Shown one piece after another: positions 25,701-36,741 of a DNA stretch of 64,000 nt. Source of the stretch: Toxoplasma gondii ME49 (taxonomy: Eukaryota; Apicomplexa; Conoidasida; Eucoccidiorida; Sarcocystidae); NCBI RefSeq assembly GCF_000006565.2, contig NC_031468.1:682001-746000 (forward strand). Reading direction: 5' to 3'. Within the stretch, counting starts at the first letter, position 1. Each line of letters begins with the position of its first letter. The position numbers and the translations under genes were made by a program. Under the pieces are notes generated by a model. It had not been told where the DNA came from, ran no database searches, and saw nothing but the letters and a program-made list of their open reading frames with translations.

Positions 25701-27441
25701 GGGTCCGTCATCTATGCAGACAGGGTACAAAAGTTCGACTACACTGTCTGTACCCTTTACATTCATTCGCCGGCGCATGTGTGAGTCTCTGCGGTCCCCT
25801 AAAACAGAGAGAATAGATGACTGACGTAGCAATGACCATAAAAGCACAGCTTTGCCGCATGTTTCCTCCCTATCTTCTGTAGGTGTCGCTTAGACCCCAA
25901 AACTAAGACAAAAGGAGTTCAGATTATCCTGTGAACTCTTCGAAAACATAACGGCATCGGAGGGGTTATACGCCTAGTATAATTCCATTTGACGCAGCCA
26001 GGCGTTATGAAAGGAGAAGAAACACCTGAGAAAGCAGGCTTCACTTGAGCTTACCGAGTGATTCATGAATAGGAACAGGCTCAGCCTTTCCAGCTTCTTC
26101 TTCTGCAGGAGCAAACGAAATCGTGTGAGTAGTACAACCGGTTTGCTGAGGAAGTGCATCTGAGTAACACCGTCCTGATCAGCAGATTCGCGGTATTTTG
26201 TGACAAAGTCGGTTCCAGTTTCCCAGACAGGCGGCAGCACAGGAACGAAGAAAATACTGAGGGCAGTTGCCGCTTCTTTCCTTCGAAACGGTGTTTTTTG
26301 CGCTGCAGTATTCTCGTCGCTGGACTACGCAGCATACTCCGGAGGGAAAAACTGTTCCGTCAATATTGTCACAAATGTAAACGACACAAACACACGACAA
26401 AATGTCCGTTTAATTAGCCCTCTGGTAATCTACCTTTTTTCACACCCTGTTCTACCTCCACAGACGGGTAACCCTACAATGTTCCCCTATGGTCTGAAAA
26501 CGCATTTCACCAGCGGCGTCTTGTTCGAAGACAAAACAAAACTTCTGTTCGAGAAGAGGCCCCCGTTTCGCTGCCTAAGTTGACATAAACTGTTCTGGCT
26601 AGAGAAATCGCCCCCCATTTGAACCTTTCACAGCTAGATGCAGTCTGCGGAGATAGCTCATTCCAAAGGCAACGGAAAGCTCAGGGACCTGCGCATTGAC
26701 CGAATTTTAAGAGCAAAGGGTCTTCTTTCCACACTCCTCTTTACCTGTTTTGTCGCACGGGCCTGTGTGAGCGAGGTCTACATTCGCGCAGACACGTTCG
26801 CATTCATTTGCGTAAGTCTTGCCGTTGACCCCACATTGGGGATCAAAGATTTTTGGACACATGCAGACTGCGAAAAGGACAAAGCATCAAACCAAAGAGC
26901 GGGATTCGATTATGAAAACACATCCGACACTCTAACGCGTTCACCCTAAATGGCCGTCTACTTGGGGCGGCAGAGGGGGGGGACGGATTTTTCTGCCGTG
27001 AAACGAAGTAGGAGACGGGAATCCTCAGTCCTTTACGGAAAACGAGACTGCGCGAGCATAAGTTTTTTACCGAAAAAGAAATTTTTACCGAAGAAGAGAT
27101 AGGAAGAATGACAGGGTAGACATGTGTCGATGAGAAACCCTTGAGGTTGAGTTAGCCAGACTCAATAGGGCTAGTCAGTTCTACGTTCCAGTTGTTCGTG
27201 CGGTGAATAAACTGCCATCTCCCTCCTCAAAACCTTAATTCAGACTTAGAACGTCGCTAGTTCGTCGATGTTGAAAGTGTATTCTGTTCCGCTGTAATAT
27301 CTTTCTCACAGTGACGGGCAAGGGTCGCGCACGGGAGTATCGCGATGCACACTCACGAGTTTGTCGTTCCGCTGCCATGCCATTGCACCTGAGAGGCAGC
27401 AGGCAGGCAACCATAAGAACGGCAGTACATTTGCTCTTCAT
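22763..27441 (-). CDS. PI2: Secreted four-domain Kazal serine-protease inhibitor, PI-2-like
   Basis: Eight exons: 27441-27357 (signal peptide), 26867-26745 (Kazal 1), 26102-26055 (linker), 25426-25295 (Kazal 2), 24870-24766 (linker), 24024-23902 (Kazal 3), 23404-23384 (21-base linker), 22884-22763 (Kazal 4 and stop), giving 252 residues. All seven introns are phase 1. The N-terminus is a hydrophobic signal (MKSKCTAVLMVACLLPL). Domains show CGVNGKTYANEC-type cores. By Kazal geometry the P1 residues are Lys, Trp, Val and Lys. Domain 2 is unusual: three residues separate its first two Cys, and it has TWGN where others have TY.N. Kazal proteins insert a reactive-site loop into serine proteases as tight competitive inhibitors. 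T. gondii has two published four-domain inhibitors, TgPI-1 and TgPI-2, of the dense granules and vacuole. I assign PI-2 because the neighbouring gene fits PI-1. Linker exons are less certain than domain exons. Confidence 0.82.
23160..23192. repeat. TA/GATA microsatellite
   Basis: TA run leading into three GATA repeats, in the last intron of the PI-2-like gene (22885-23383). Confidence 0.8.
23670..23692. repeat. TA microsatellite
   Basis: Uninterrupted TA run in the PI-2-like intron between 23902 and 23404. Confidence 0.9.
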
Positions 27442-28330
27442 GTTGGCAATGTCGCTTTAAATTTACAAGGGTCTTCTTCCAGGATAGAGCCAAGTTGCAC
27501 CGAAGACTGTAGAAAAGGGATTTACCCGGGCGGGCGCTACCTCGGCTGAGTGCGGACTTGTGACGCTCTCGACGAGAGGCTTTGCTTCTAAGAACCCCAC
27601 GACGTCTTTGAGGAGGAAAAATAACTCCTGTAGAATGTGTAAGGACACGAGTTTCACGCTACAGGCTCCACAAGAGCTGATCTTCATCGCTTCCTGCTGG
27701 ATAAATCGAGGAGGTCATGTTTGCATAGCAGCGCTTGTCGTCCCTTGTTGTAGGCCTTTGACCCGCGCCGGATCAAGCAACGGAGCGGGGTAATAGATTC
27801 AGCTGACGGTGCGCTGTGCAACTTGGCGCAAATTGCGTTGGCGCCCTGCGAAAAGAAGGGACCGGAGTCAGGCGGGCCAAGACTGCTGAAGTGACTACGC
27901 AAAACAGGACCATCACGCTCTGCCCAAAGAGACAAGCACATGCCCAGAGGGCGGCAGTGTACCTGTGGATGGGCTTTGTTGGGAACGAGTCAACGAGGCA
28001 GCAAGAAACATCTCTACAAAGTTGAGGAAAGATTCGTGTGCTGAGGGGGGACTAGCTCGGACTTTTGTCTAGGGGATTCTGGCCGCTGGGGAGCACCTGA
28101 GGGCCTGTGTGATTCCTTTTCGACGACAACGGAAGCGGCGCCTGGTGGAAAAACGTTTTGTTGAAGTTTCTCGAAAACTACGACTCGCAACTTTCGTCTC
28201 AAGGAGTGTTCCGTTGGTGACGTGTGCTCTTTCTCAGCTTCAGATATTCGCGGCCCATCGGGCCGAAAAGTCTCCGCCGTGTGTGTTAAAGTGGCAAATC
28301 TGTATATTCATCGTCCACGTGTCAACGAAA
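27442..28330. other. Divergent promoter region
   Basis: Separates the start codons of the PI-2-like gene (minus) and a small + strand gene, so both promoters and 5' untranslated regions must lie within about 890 bases. No AGAGACG word was seen. Nothing else recognisable. Confidence 0.5.
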
Positions 28331-28948
28331 ATGAATACCTTCTTCTTGACACCGGCTGCTGCAGCAGCCAGACGAGTGGCCGTGTCGTTTTTTGCTCGAA
28401 GTAGCGCGAGTGGGTTTCCTCAGCATCGGGTTGCCTTGCGCCCCTTTCCGTCACAGCGTCCGGCAGAGAGAGCACACAATCTCGCTAAATCGCAGACGCT
28501 GAGGTCTGTTAAAGCACATGGCCGCCAATCGGGGAAGAAGGAACAAAGTACAGAAAGCGGAGGGCGACGGGGTTTCCGTGCTGCGGTGGGCGCCGGGACA
28601 GGATGCATGCTGGCAGCATCTCCAATGTTGTTTACAGACTACGACAACACCGCGTCTCCGAAGAGCGAGTTGATTTTTATGGCAGGCAACGCGCTCGGCT
28701 ACTGTACGGAACGCTTCTTCGAGAACGAGTACGGTCAGAGCATCTTCATGTTTGCCTTGGGTCTTGCATATCTCGCCATGCTTGGGCACGAAGGAAAAAT
28801 CCATGGGGCTGTCTGGCGGATGAAGCACCTCTTTGCAACCAACTTTAAAATGGTCGGCCACCCCCGATATGCCTACGCCCTCCCAAAGAACCCCCTTCTT
28901 CAAGACGCAGCCCCAACCAAGACAGGATCTACCTCCGCCAAGAAATGA
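28331..28948 (+). CDS. Small mitochondrial-type membrane protein, unidentified
   Basis: A single exon of 205 residues opens at ATG 28331 in the context GAAAATG and closes at 28946-28948. The first 60 residues are rich in Ala, Arg, Ser and Phe with almost no acidic residues (ARRVAVSFFARSS), as in a mitochondrial targeting peptide. Hydrophobic segments follow near residues 83-97 (around CMLAASPMLF) and 139-153 (IFMFALGLAYLAML), then a basic C-terminal stretch with HPRYAYALPKNP. The frame stays open for over 200 bases upstream, so an upstream exon is possible. I do not recognise the family. An apicomplexan-specific subunit of a respiratory or ATP-synthase complex is a guess from its size and layout. 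It sits on the opposite strand between the two Kazal inhibitor genes. Confidence 0.75.
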   Translation: MNTFFLTPAAAAARRVAVSFFARSSASGFPQHRVALRPFPSQRPAERAHNLAKSQTLRSVKAHGRQSGKKEQSTESGGRRGFRAAVGAGTGCMLAASPMLFTDYDNTASPKSELIFMAGNALGYCTERFFENEYGQSIFMFALGLAYLAMLGHEGKIHGAVWRMKHLFATNFKMVGHPRYAYALPKNPLLQDAAPTKTGSTSAKK

Positions 28949-30460
28949 GTTGAGGCAGTCAAACCTTTGCGGCGCCAGCCGTCAGGTCCAGTGCTGTGCG
29001 TATCCAAGCATTCGTATGTCGGTATCAATGCATCATTCCGTGTGCCCGCATGTGCGTGCCTACGCATCAACTGAAGACAAGGCTGAAAAAACTTGGCGAG
29101 TGTTGGAAGCGTCAGATTCATCGTCCTCTCGAGTCCCGTGGTGAACTGTGAACGGGTCCGTTCCTGTGTGAATCTCGCCTCCCGGCAAGTGTGTGACAAC
29201 TCTATCTCTCCAGCTGGACGTGTTCAATCTGTGGCCGTTGCTTCGCTTGAGTATGAGTAGCAGTGGAAAGCAAACTTTCGGAGACAGATTTCAAGTCATC
29301 GGGTAGCACCATTTTCGTTGCCAGCGAGTCCCCTACAAATCTTCGAGGCGTTTCGTTTCACAGCTAATCCTGGTGCTGATAATGGTGGCATGTGTAAGCA
29401 GGAGCGATTAGAGACACCAAACACGAAGTGTTGAACGTAGCACGTGGTCACGACGTACCGCAGTGCGTATCGACTGCGCAGGAGTACACTGTGTCCACCG
29501 ACAATTACTGATGAAAGGAGTGAAGCAACCTCTCCTGCTGAGGATGTTTGCGCACGCTACCTAAATTGCTTGCGTCAAATACAGTAACACTTGCACAGTA
29601 TCTCATGTATCGCTTTTAGCCTTTCGCGCATTACGTCCCATGTGGTAGGCGGTGCTGTCTATAAGACAAGCAGAAGCAACGAGCCGACGGCATGATGACA
29701 TCCTCTCTGTCCTGCAACCTGTTCTATGGGTTATACCTTCTAACAAAGTTTTGTTGCAAAATCACACGTTGTTCAACTAGTTTCAAATTACTATCCACTA
29801 TAAGGGCGTACAATCAGAACAGGAGAAGTTTCCGCGTCAGCTTGCTAAAAAGGCCTCAATTTCCTTTCGTAGTTAAGCTACAGTGTTCCGCCCGCTTACA
29901 AATATTTTAACCACGTTGCTTGTGTAAGTGTCTGCTAGCATAGGGTTAGACTCCGGTGCCTAAGTAGAAACTGAAAAAATTACTTTTGTGAACCTGTTCG
30001 TTGGGCCTCGCAAATAGCTAGTTATGACCGGGTTTTCAGACGAAGTCGAAAGGGTACAGGAGGGCATGTTTTGCTTATGTTGGATACATTATCATGCCGA
30101 TGACAATGTCGGCCGGTGTATCAACTATGGCTCACGACGCTTAAACAAAAGTCACTATTTTGTCTACTGGGGGAAACATTCCATTTAGCGACACACATAT
30201 GACACCGTTCATCGCCACGTGCCACACATTGGCAAGGGTGTGTGACGAAATGTGACCCCGCCCCAGCGAAGACACCTCAAAATCACAAGTGACGATGGCT
30301 GAAGAATCGGTTATGGAAACCATCACGCCAGTTTCGACATTATGCAGAAGATCAACGGGACAGCACAGCAACTGTTTTCACGTACACTGTCGCTGTCTAA
30401 GTCCCTGGCATTCAAATCAGTATCGCAAGCAAAGATGCCTTTGAAAACAAGATCCTCTAT
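28949..30460. other. Convergent 3' intergenic region
   Basis: Between the stop of the + strand small gene and the stop of PI-1 on the minus strand. It becomes AT-richer from about 29560. Short open frames at 29692-29910 (+) and 30141-30371 (-) have no supporting motif. Probably 3' untranslated sequence and spacer. Confidence 0.5.
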
Positions 30461-33433
30461 TTATTGGTCATCCCAGATCTCTTCGGTGTCCCCTTCGCAG
30501 GGGCCCTCGTGAAGCAGTTTGACTCCAGCACACTCACGCACACAGTTGTTGGGGTAAGTCTTCCGGTCCGTCCCGCAGTTTGGCGTTAGGATCAAGGGGC
30601 AAGCGCAGTCTGCAGAATCCATTGCAATGAAGACACATGCAAAGTGCGAAACAGTGCAGCGAATGCCTGCACATGCCTGGTCCAGCACATCGCAATATGG
30701 TAACGCCTTCCCAAAACGAAATAGGATTAGTTGTCCGAGAATGTCGAAACAGTTACCTTTAAGATCTTCAATTCTCCGTTCTGGCACGTCGATCTCATTG
30801 TCACCGTGCTGCACGGGAAGCTGTTTCTGTTCTGAAAACACGTAAAAACGCCGCCAGTGCCTCTCCATTTCGATGCCCCTGTCGCTATAATTTCACGCGA
30901 CGCACGCAACACACTGGGTCTGAAAACTACTTTCTTACCAACAAACACTATTCTTTACCTCAAGCTCTGAGTCAAACTCAATATTCCTTCCTCATTGAAA
31001 TAATTTTATGGAAAACATGTTCATTGATAGGCAGCTGAACCTGGCCGCAAGCGAAGTTGCTCGACAAGCATTTAAGACGAGACATGCCAGTCACCCTTCT
31101 CGGGTCTCTTGCAGAACTGTTGCCAATCCGATACGGGTGAGAACTCTGATTCTTGTCGTCTACTAGAAGTAGTATGTGGCGTGTCAGTCGCATGGCTTGT
31201 TCCACCCGTGAGATTCATCAAACCAATCAGCTTACCGTCGGCTTCACATGGACCCTCGTGCTTCAGTTCAACTCTCCTGCACCGTCGAAGGCAGTGGTTG
31301 TCATACGTGACGCCGTCGACGCCGCAGTTAAGCATCAGGTTAAGAGGGCATGGGCAGCCTGCAAAAGGCATTGAACAGAGACGTACAAACAACTTCGTTG
31401 CGATATCGGAATTTCCAAACGAACGTCCGAACTTTCAAGTTGTAGAACACTACCGCCTGCGCTCGCCGACGGTCAATAACTGAAACACGTCCCCTAATCT
31501 AATAAACTGCGCCGTCCTACCCTTCAAACGTTGTTCATGCTCTGCCCGAGCACCATTCTCAGCATCATCATGCTGGTGTGAAGACTGTGTTCCTTCGGGA
31601 CCACGGGAAAACAAGCAAACAAAATAACCGTCATTTGTTCAATGAGGCAATCACTACTCGAAGCACGTCACGTATTCTAATAAACTGTGGTGCCCTACTC
31701 TGTAATCTTTGTTCCTCCTCTTCCAGAGCATCGTTCTCAGATTCGTCATCCTGCTGCGAAAACAGTGTGCGTCCGGGACCTGCGGGAAACAAGCGATTAA
31801 AAAAGTGCAAGTTGTGCGCTGAGACAATCATTGTTCACTTTCTTAGCAAACCCGAGTTGCCATCCGCCACACCGTCGTCAGAACGTGGCAAACCCTTCAG
31901 CGGTATGCCCAGCCTTCACTGCCAGAGGAAAATGACAATCACGCTTGAAAATGACCCATCTTGCGAAAATCGACACTTTGCTGCGCCACCGTAAGCATGC
32001 CCAAGCACATTCAAAGCCTTCAGCCCGACATGATTGAGACAGCTCTTCTCGTTTCCACACGATGCAAGCAGTAAGAACCTTACCTCCCCTGCAAGGACCT
32101 TCGTGTAGCAGCTTGACTCTTTCGCATTTGCGGACACAATGGTTTGAATACGTGACGCCGTCCACACCGCAGTTGAGTCGCAATTCGCGAGTGCAAGCGC
32201 ATCCTAGGGGCAGAGACATAACGCACCAGAGGACTCCGTAAGACGTTAAGGACAAATAATCACGCACACAGATGACCTCGCCATATCTTTTCTTTGATAA
32301 CGATATGCTTACAGTACGAGAGCTGGCGTAGCATACCCTCTTCGTCCACTGTTTTAACAGATGTACATGCGCCTGACGGACAACTATACCACGTGTCACT
32401 ATTACGTCACTAGACATTCATCGAATTAACAAGAATGCTATTCGCGGGAGAATACCTCGCAGCCTCTTCCGTTCCTTTGGGGCGTCCTTTGGCGGACGAT
32501 CCTCCTCTCCCGATGGCGTTATGCTGGGCTGTTCCGTTGTATCGGCTACTTCGGATGGTTCGTTGACAGACGAACCTTGGTCTTCTGAAAATGAGAATAA
32601 CAGGCAGGTCACATAAGAAGAAAGGATGTCTCTCTGGTTGGGAGTTTCCACTCCCGTCCCCTTTCAAATGCATCATACTGCACAACGAGTACACCTCCCC
32701 TGACCATCGAACATTACAGGATGCACATCATTCGTGCGTCCCGTGTGGAAACTACCTACAAACCTACGAGCACGCAGATCCTACAATGTACAGCAGCAGC
32801 CGTGCTGATGCAAAAAAGAGAACGCCTTGGTCAGCAGCCAAGTGGAGTCACCGGAAACATGAACTCGCATCTGAAAAGATCCGACTGCCTTGCATGGGTA
32901 TTATTCCTTAAACATACCTTGGTCAGCGCAAGGCCCGTCGTGTAACAGGCCGACGCCGTGGCACTCCCGGATGCAGTGGTTTGCGTAGGTCACGTGATCC
33001 CCACCGCAGTTTAATTCGAGATTGCGCGGACAAGAACAAACTGAAGCAAAGCACGCCTCCACAAGGCAAGAGCTAATAAAATCGACTAGTCTTCTTGGTT
33101 TGAATGATTCAAACGTCTATGTGATAAACTGTGCCCCCACATTTGACGTTTTGAGTCGCGGTCTACTACTTACGTCCCCCCGTTGATGCTAATAACAGGT
33201 CATAAGATGGCACATCGCAGACATCCCAAAAATTCCTCTTTTGATGGAAAAAACACAGGCAGCTAGCGACATTCAGATACAGCAACCAAGTACAAAAACT
33301 AGTCTCATCGAGCAGTCACTACTGATAAACGTCTGATTCGTGGTGTACCTTTCGTTTCGGGCGAAGCAAACACAGCTACGCTGAACGAACAAACCAGAAC
33401 TCCGGCAAGAAACAAAAGAGGATTCTTTCCCAT
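30461..33433 (-). CDS. PI1: Serine protease inhibitor PI-1, four Kazal domains
   Basis: Eight exons: 33433-33349 (signal), 33040-32918 (Kazal 1), 32584-32456 (acidic linker), 32203-32084 (Kazal 2), 31779-31699 (acidic linker), 31358-31236 (Kazal 3), 30831-30757 (linker), 30609-30461 (Kazal 4, stop). The sum is 885 bases, 294 residues, the length I recall for TgPI-1. The start is a classic signal peptide ending near SVAVFA. Each domain has the short, non-classical C-x-C opening and cores such as NCGVDGVTYSNHC. Kazal geometry puts Arg, Arg, Leu and Leu at P1, which suits published inhibition of trypsin- and chymotrypsin-like enzymes by TgPI-1. The secreted protein is reported in dense granules and the parasitophorous vacuole. 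All introns are phase 1. An AGAGACGC word lies about 50 bases upstream of the ATG. A decayed duplicate of the second linker exon sits at 31521-31601. Confidence 0.92.
31521..31601 (-). pseudogene. Decayed duplicate of a PI-1 linker exon
   Basis: This 81-base block on the minus strand aligns with the functional linker exon 31699-31779, also 81 bases. Both open with GTCCC, encode an acidic, Gln-rich peptide (QHDDAEN versus QQDDESEN), stay open in the same frame and end at a GTAGG donor. The flanking intron is duplicated too (TCTAATAAACTG on both sides). At the duplicate the acceptor reads CCCGTG instead of CCCGCAG, so the essential AG is lost. If an allele restored it, the exon would insert without shifting frame. 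Confidence 0.75.
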
Positions 33434-33482
33434 TTTTACGACGGGTTAGCACTAACCGAAGCCGTAAATTCGTACGACTACA

Positions 33483-33490
33483 AGAGACGC
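33483..33490 (+). promoter_or_regulatory. AGAGACGC promoter word upstream of PI-1
   Basis: AGAGACGC matches the WGAGACG element reported in many Toxoplasma promoters. It lies about 50 bases upstream of the PI-1 start codon, on the opposite strand; orientation is reported to be flexible. Short motif, so the call is tentative. Confidence 0.35.
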
Positions 33491-35893
33491 AGTAACTGGG
33501 ACAAAATTCGCAACAGCAACTGAATACAGAATGTGATGTACAGGCGAAAGAGAAATAGGGGAAATGACAGCTTGTTTAACAACGTAACTTCGGTGCATAA
33601 ACTAACCCATCAAACTTCTTCGCGCGTCTCTGTTGACATGTATGGGGGGGCCAGCCAGCTTACCCGGGCGCTGCTTCCCTGCATCGGTGGTGAGTCGTCC
33701 CATCGATTCGGCGTCGGGTTAAATAGCTATATCGCTTTTTGCCTCTTGTCTTAGTCCGAAAGGCGTTCAGGATCCGAACTTCTAAGATCCGAACTCCTTG
33801 CTGTTAAGCCGCTTTCACTGCGCTAAGGATGTCTGGCTGATAGCGTCGCAGGAGAACTGACATCGAAAACAGGAATGCGGATGCCCCTAAGCAAGAGAGT
33901 ACCAGATTCCACTACGTGTCTGTGGCCTGACATGTAAGTGTACTTCTAGAACACTCGTTCTCAGAAGGAAAGATGATCCCTGTAGAGAGGCAAAGGGCAT
34001 ACGACGCTCTCGAGTTTAAACGAATGGATCGTTTACCAACCTCTTCAGCTTTGTCACCTTTTGGTCTTGGAAAACACAGTAGAACGTGACTCCGATAAAC
34101 AAAGACCTTCAAGAGTTAAACTAGTAGTCCATCTAGTAGTACATACTCTCTAGAAAAGCTTGGTTGAACGCGTAGAGCCCCTGAAGCGGTCAGAGCCTTT
34201 GAAGATTTTTATGAGGCCTTATACACTGAAACCAATCCGTCGAAAAAAATTCATGTCATGCCGGTCCGGAGCTGGGGCTCCACTGGCAGACCTCGGAAGA
34301 CGGCGGTTCGGTTTTCGACCGTCGCAGCGTGTCTGCCTACTGAGTGTCCTGATCCTACCTCTTGTCTGATAATGCCATCTCAGCCCAGAATCAGATACAC
34401 TGGCAAGTTATGTCGTGTTGCAGTGCCGTCCAAGCAACCCAGTCTGTCCGAGTTGTTTCAAGCACACATGTGTTTACCACACTCTGTGTAGAACTTCAGG
34501 GAGCACAGCAAGCAGCATGCCAAGGGACAGTGAGAGGGTCCCAAGTGCTGTAGAGAGGATTTTCTTTTCCTGGTGAGCCCCACGAATTCTGGAAATATGC
34601 CGATACCACCTTCATGAGAGTTTACTACCAAAGGCTCTTACGGGACGTGGACCCTCCAGTCTATTAGACAGAGCAGGTGCCTCCACACGCCTCACAATTG
34701 CCGCTTTTGGTGGCTGCGAGTTAGTCGTTGGCAATATCACTGCAGCAAGCTCTATTTTAAGGGCCACCGCTAGACAAGCAACGCGCTCGCTGAAACAACT
34801 TCTGCCGAATGGTTGTGAGCAGCTGTAGTATATAGTTCTAAAGGATGAGACAAGATACAAAAATGTCTCGAATAAATTATCAGAGAGCGGGGGGATCTGG
34901 GGCGGAGATGCTACGGTTGAGAACCTGTTCTTATGTGACAGAAGAAGCCATATAGAAGCGTTTCACCTGTTATTGACGGTTGTAGACCATTGCTGCCCAC
35001 GTAAGTTTGTTGGTCATAATGAAACCTATAGCCGTGTCTTCCACCTACCACAGCTATTCGTCCTTAGCAGCTGCCTGTGTGGCCCCCTCCTGAACAACTA
35101 CAGCGCTATGGCCGCTCTTATGCTGTGACTATCAAAGGTTCCCTTTTGTTAGCAGCTGAAGAACCAATTCTTCAGGTGCTAACACGGGCAAGATCGCAGC
35201 CTGGCACAAGTGTGTGAACCTAGTAGGATATTCTGCCCAGTTTGACAAGGCGATGACGAACACGAGGCGGGGATTCCCAGATCCAAAAAGCTCATCAAAC
35301 ATCACAGCGTAGTGCAGCAAAACCGCGAGGGTCGACTATGACCGACTTCGTGATCCAGAAGAAAACATTCGATGTCACAGAGAGGTCAGCCATGACCAAG
35401 AAGGGACCGTGCGCCTCAGAACCTCCCTCTTTTTTTCTTCGTGTTCTGTGCGATATTCGCGCACGACATTCGTCATTGCTTAGGACGAAACTAACTCCAC
35501 ACCACCTGTGACAACGAATGTCGCTTACGCAGGCATCAGACAGAACAAAAGCTCTCTTATCATCGATGCCGTTGAAACCATCAAAGCAACAAGTAGTTCC
35601 TGACCGCGTACGCTGTACAGCACATCACTTTGGTCGACACTTCATTCACCCAGTAACTTTGTGCATTGAAAGCGTCTTCTTGTGTCTGGTGCGAGCTTAA
35701 CAGTTGTGCGAAACTGTTCGTCTTCGTTGGCTTTTTTTTTCCGAAGCAGCAATCTAGCCACGATGTTTCAAACCCAAGCCTTGCCCGAGCGTTGCTCGTG
35801 GTAGCTGGTGACTCAGCGATAGTGCGACATGCATAAACAATACTTGAACAATCCTTCGGGGGACACTGTTTTGACACGAGTGAGAGTGCACCC

Positions 35894-35898
35894 AAAAA
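35894..35898 (-). terminator. RNA polymerase III T-run terminator
   Basis: Five T on the minus strand, six bases beyond the 3' end of the tRNA-Ala gene, a normal pol III stop. Confidence 0.7.
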
Positions 35899-35904
35899 GT
35901 TCCT

Positions 35905-35976
35905 TGGACGGACCGGGGATCGATCCCGGGACCTCCTGAATGCAAATCAGGCGTGATACCACTACACCATCCGCCC
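35905..35976 (-). tRNA. tRNA-Ala (UGC), copy 1
   Basis: A 72-base cloverleaf on the minus strand. The acceptor stem GGGCGGA pairs with TCCGTCC (one G-U), the discriminator is A, and the anticodon stem CCTGA/TCAGG closes a TTTGCAT loop with anticodon TGC. The T arm contains CCCGGGATCGATCCCCGG, holding the internal B box (GGATCGATCC). CCA is not encoded beyond the discriminator, as usual in eukaryotes. It is identical to the copy at 37215. Confidence 0.95.
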
Positions 35977-35989
35977 ATTGTTTAAAGTG

Positions 35990-36741
35990 CCAGTTAGCGT
36001 TGTAATCGATTTCTATGTCCCAGTCACCGGAGACATCTGCTTTCCGCCATCGCACAACTAATACAGCCCAGACGTCCCCAGTTTGATCACCACTTTCGCA
36101 ATGAAAAAGACGCTTCACTTCAATTTTCTTCAGTGCACGGGTAGGAGGTGTTCTACGTCCCGGTCACTGTCATATCGGATTGAGTGCGGTAATACAGTTC
36201 TCCCTTGGAGAACCACAGACATGCGGAACAGCTACAAAACGAATGTGGCACCCGCACTTATTCGTGCAAATATATCGTTTGTGGCTCATCGGCACGAGAC
36301 AGAATCCCCCAAACATCTTGACCTCCCTCGCTCTCAACTTTCGTCCAGGGATCGCAAAACTCTGTGACCGTGCCATTTTATGCAGAAATTGATGTCGCTG
36401 TGGTCGTTCATTGACTCACCTGTGAGACACATTACAGCGATGTCCTGATTTGCTGTGTGTGGTAGCAGATTTGTCTCAAGTAAGGATGAGTGGCTCAACA
36501 AGCCTTTTTTAGCAACAGTGCGACCACAGAGAGGTGCTACTACCGATTTCCCAAACGATAAGAGAAAACAGTTGTTGAATGAATATCCCTCACGAGCGTC
36601 CACGCAAAACGTGAAGTTCACGATGCCTCTGTTTCTACAGTATTCTCCGGCAAGCAGTAGCATGGGTGTATGGAAGAACGAAGCTCCCTGTTGCTTGACA
36701 CCTATTCTCCTGACGCTGTTCCCGATCTCTAGAGCGATGCT
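35990..36741 (-). other. Candidate coding exons of an unidentified gene
   Basis: On the minus strand, an acceptor (tgcag) at 36742 opens a frame of about 107 residues with six Cys to a strong donor (ACAG|gtgagt) near 36419. It includes FFHTPMLLLAGEYC and HTANQDIAVMC. Two further open stretches follow (around 36340-36260, with GQDVWGIL, and 36110-35990, with GDVWAVLVVRW), but their phases were not reconciled. No start exon was found and the family is unknown. It could be a small Cys-rich secreted protein or a chance open frame. The last stretch runs up to the tRNA-Ala gene. Confidence 0.25.

Larger units (their letters stand above)
33434..35904. other. Upstream region of PI-1, no further gene recognised
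   Basis: The first few hundred bases are the presumed PI-1 promoter and 5' untranslated region. The remainder has balanced composition, short open frames on both strands and no recognisable protein, RNA or repeat. A 62-residue minus-strand frame at 35132-35320 looks somewhat protein-like (LFGSGNPRLVF) but has no splice partner that I could establish. Confidence 0.4.

Noticed and set aside
26179..26400. Cys-containing minus-strand frame considered as a fifth Kazal domain of the PI-2-like gene
   Set aside because: It lacks the C-x-C opening, the TY.N.C core and phase-1 splice borders; it lies in the intron between Kazal 1 and the first linker.
29560..30400. AT-richer stretch considered as a mitochondrial DNA insertion
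   Set aside because: Neither strand translates to cytochrome b or oxidase-like peptides, and I could not align it to organelle sequence by eye.
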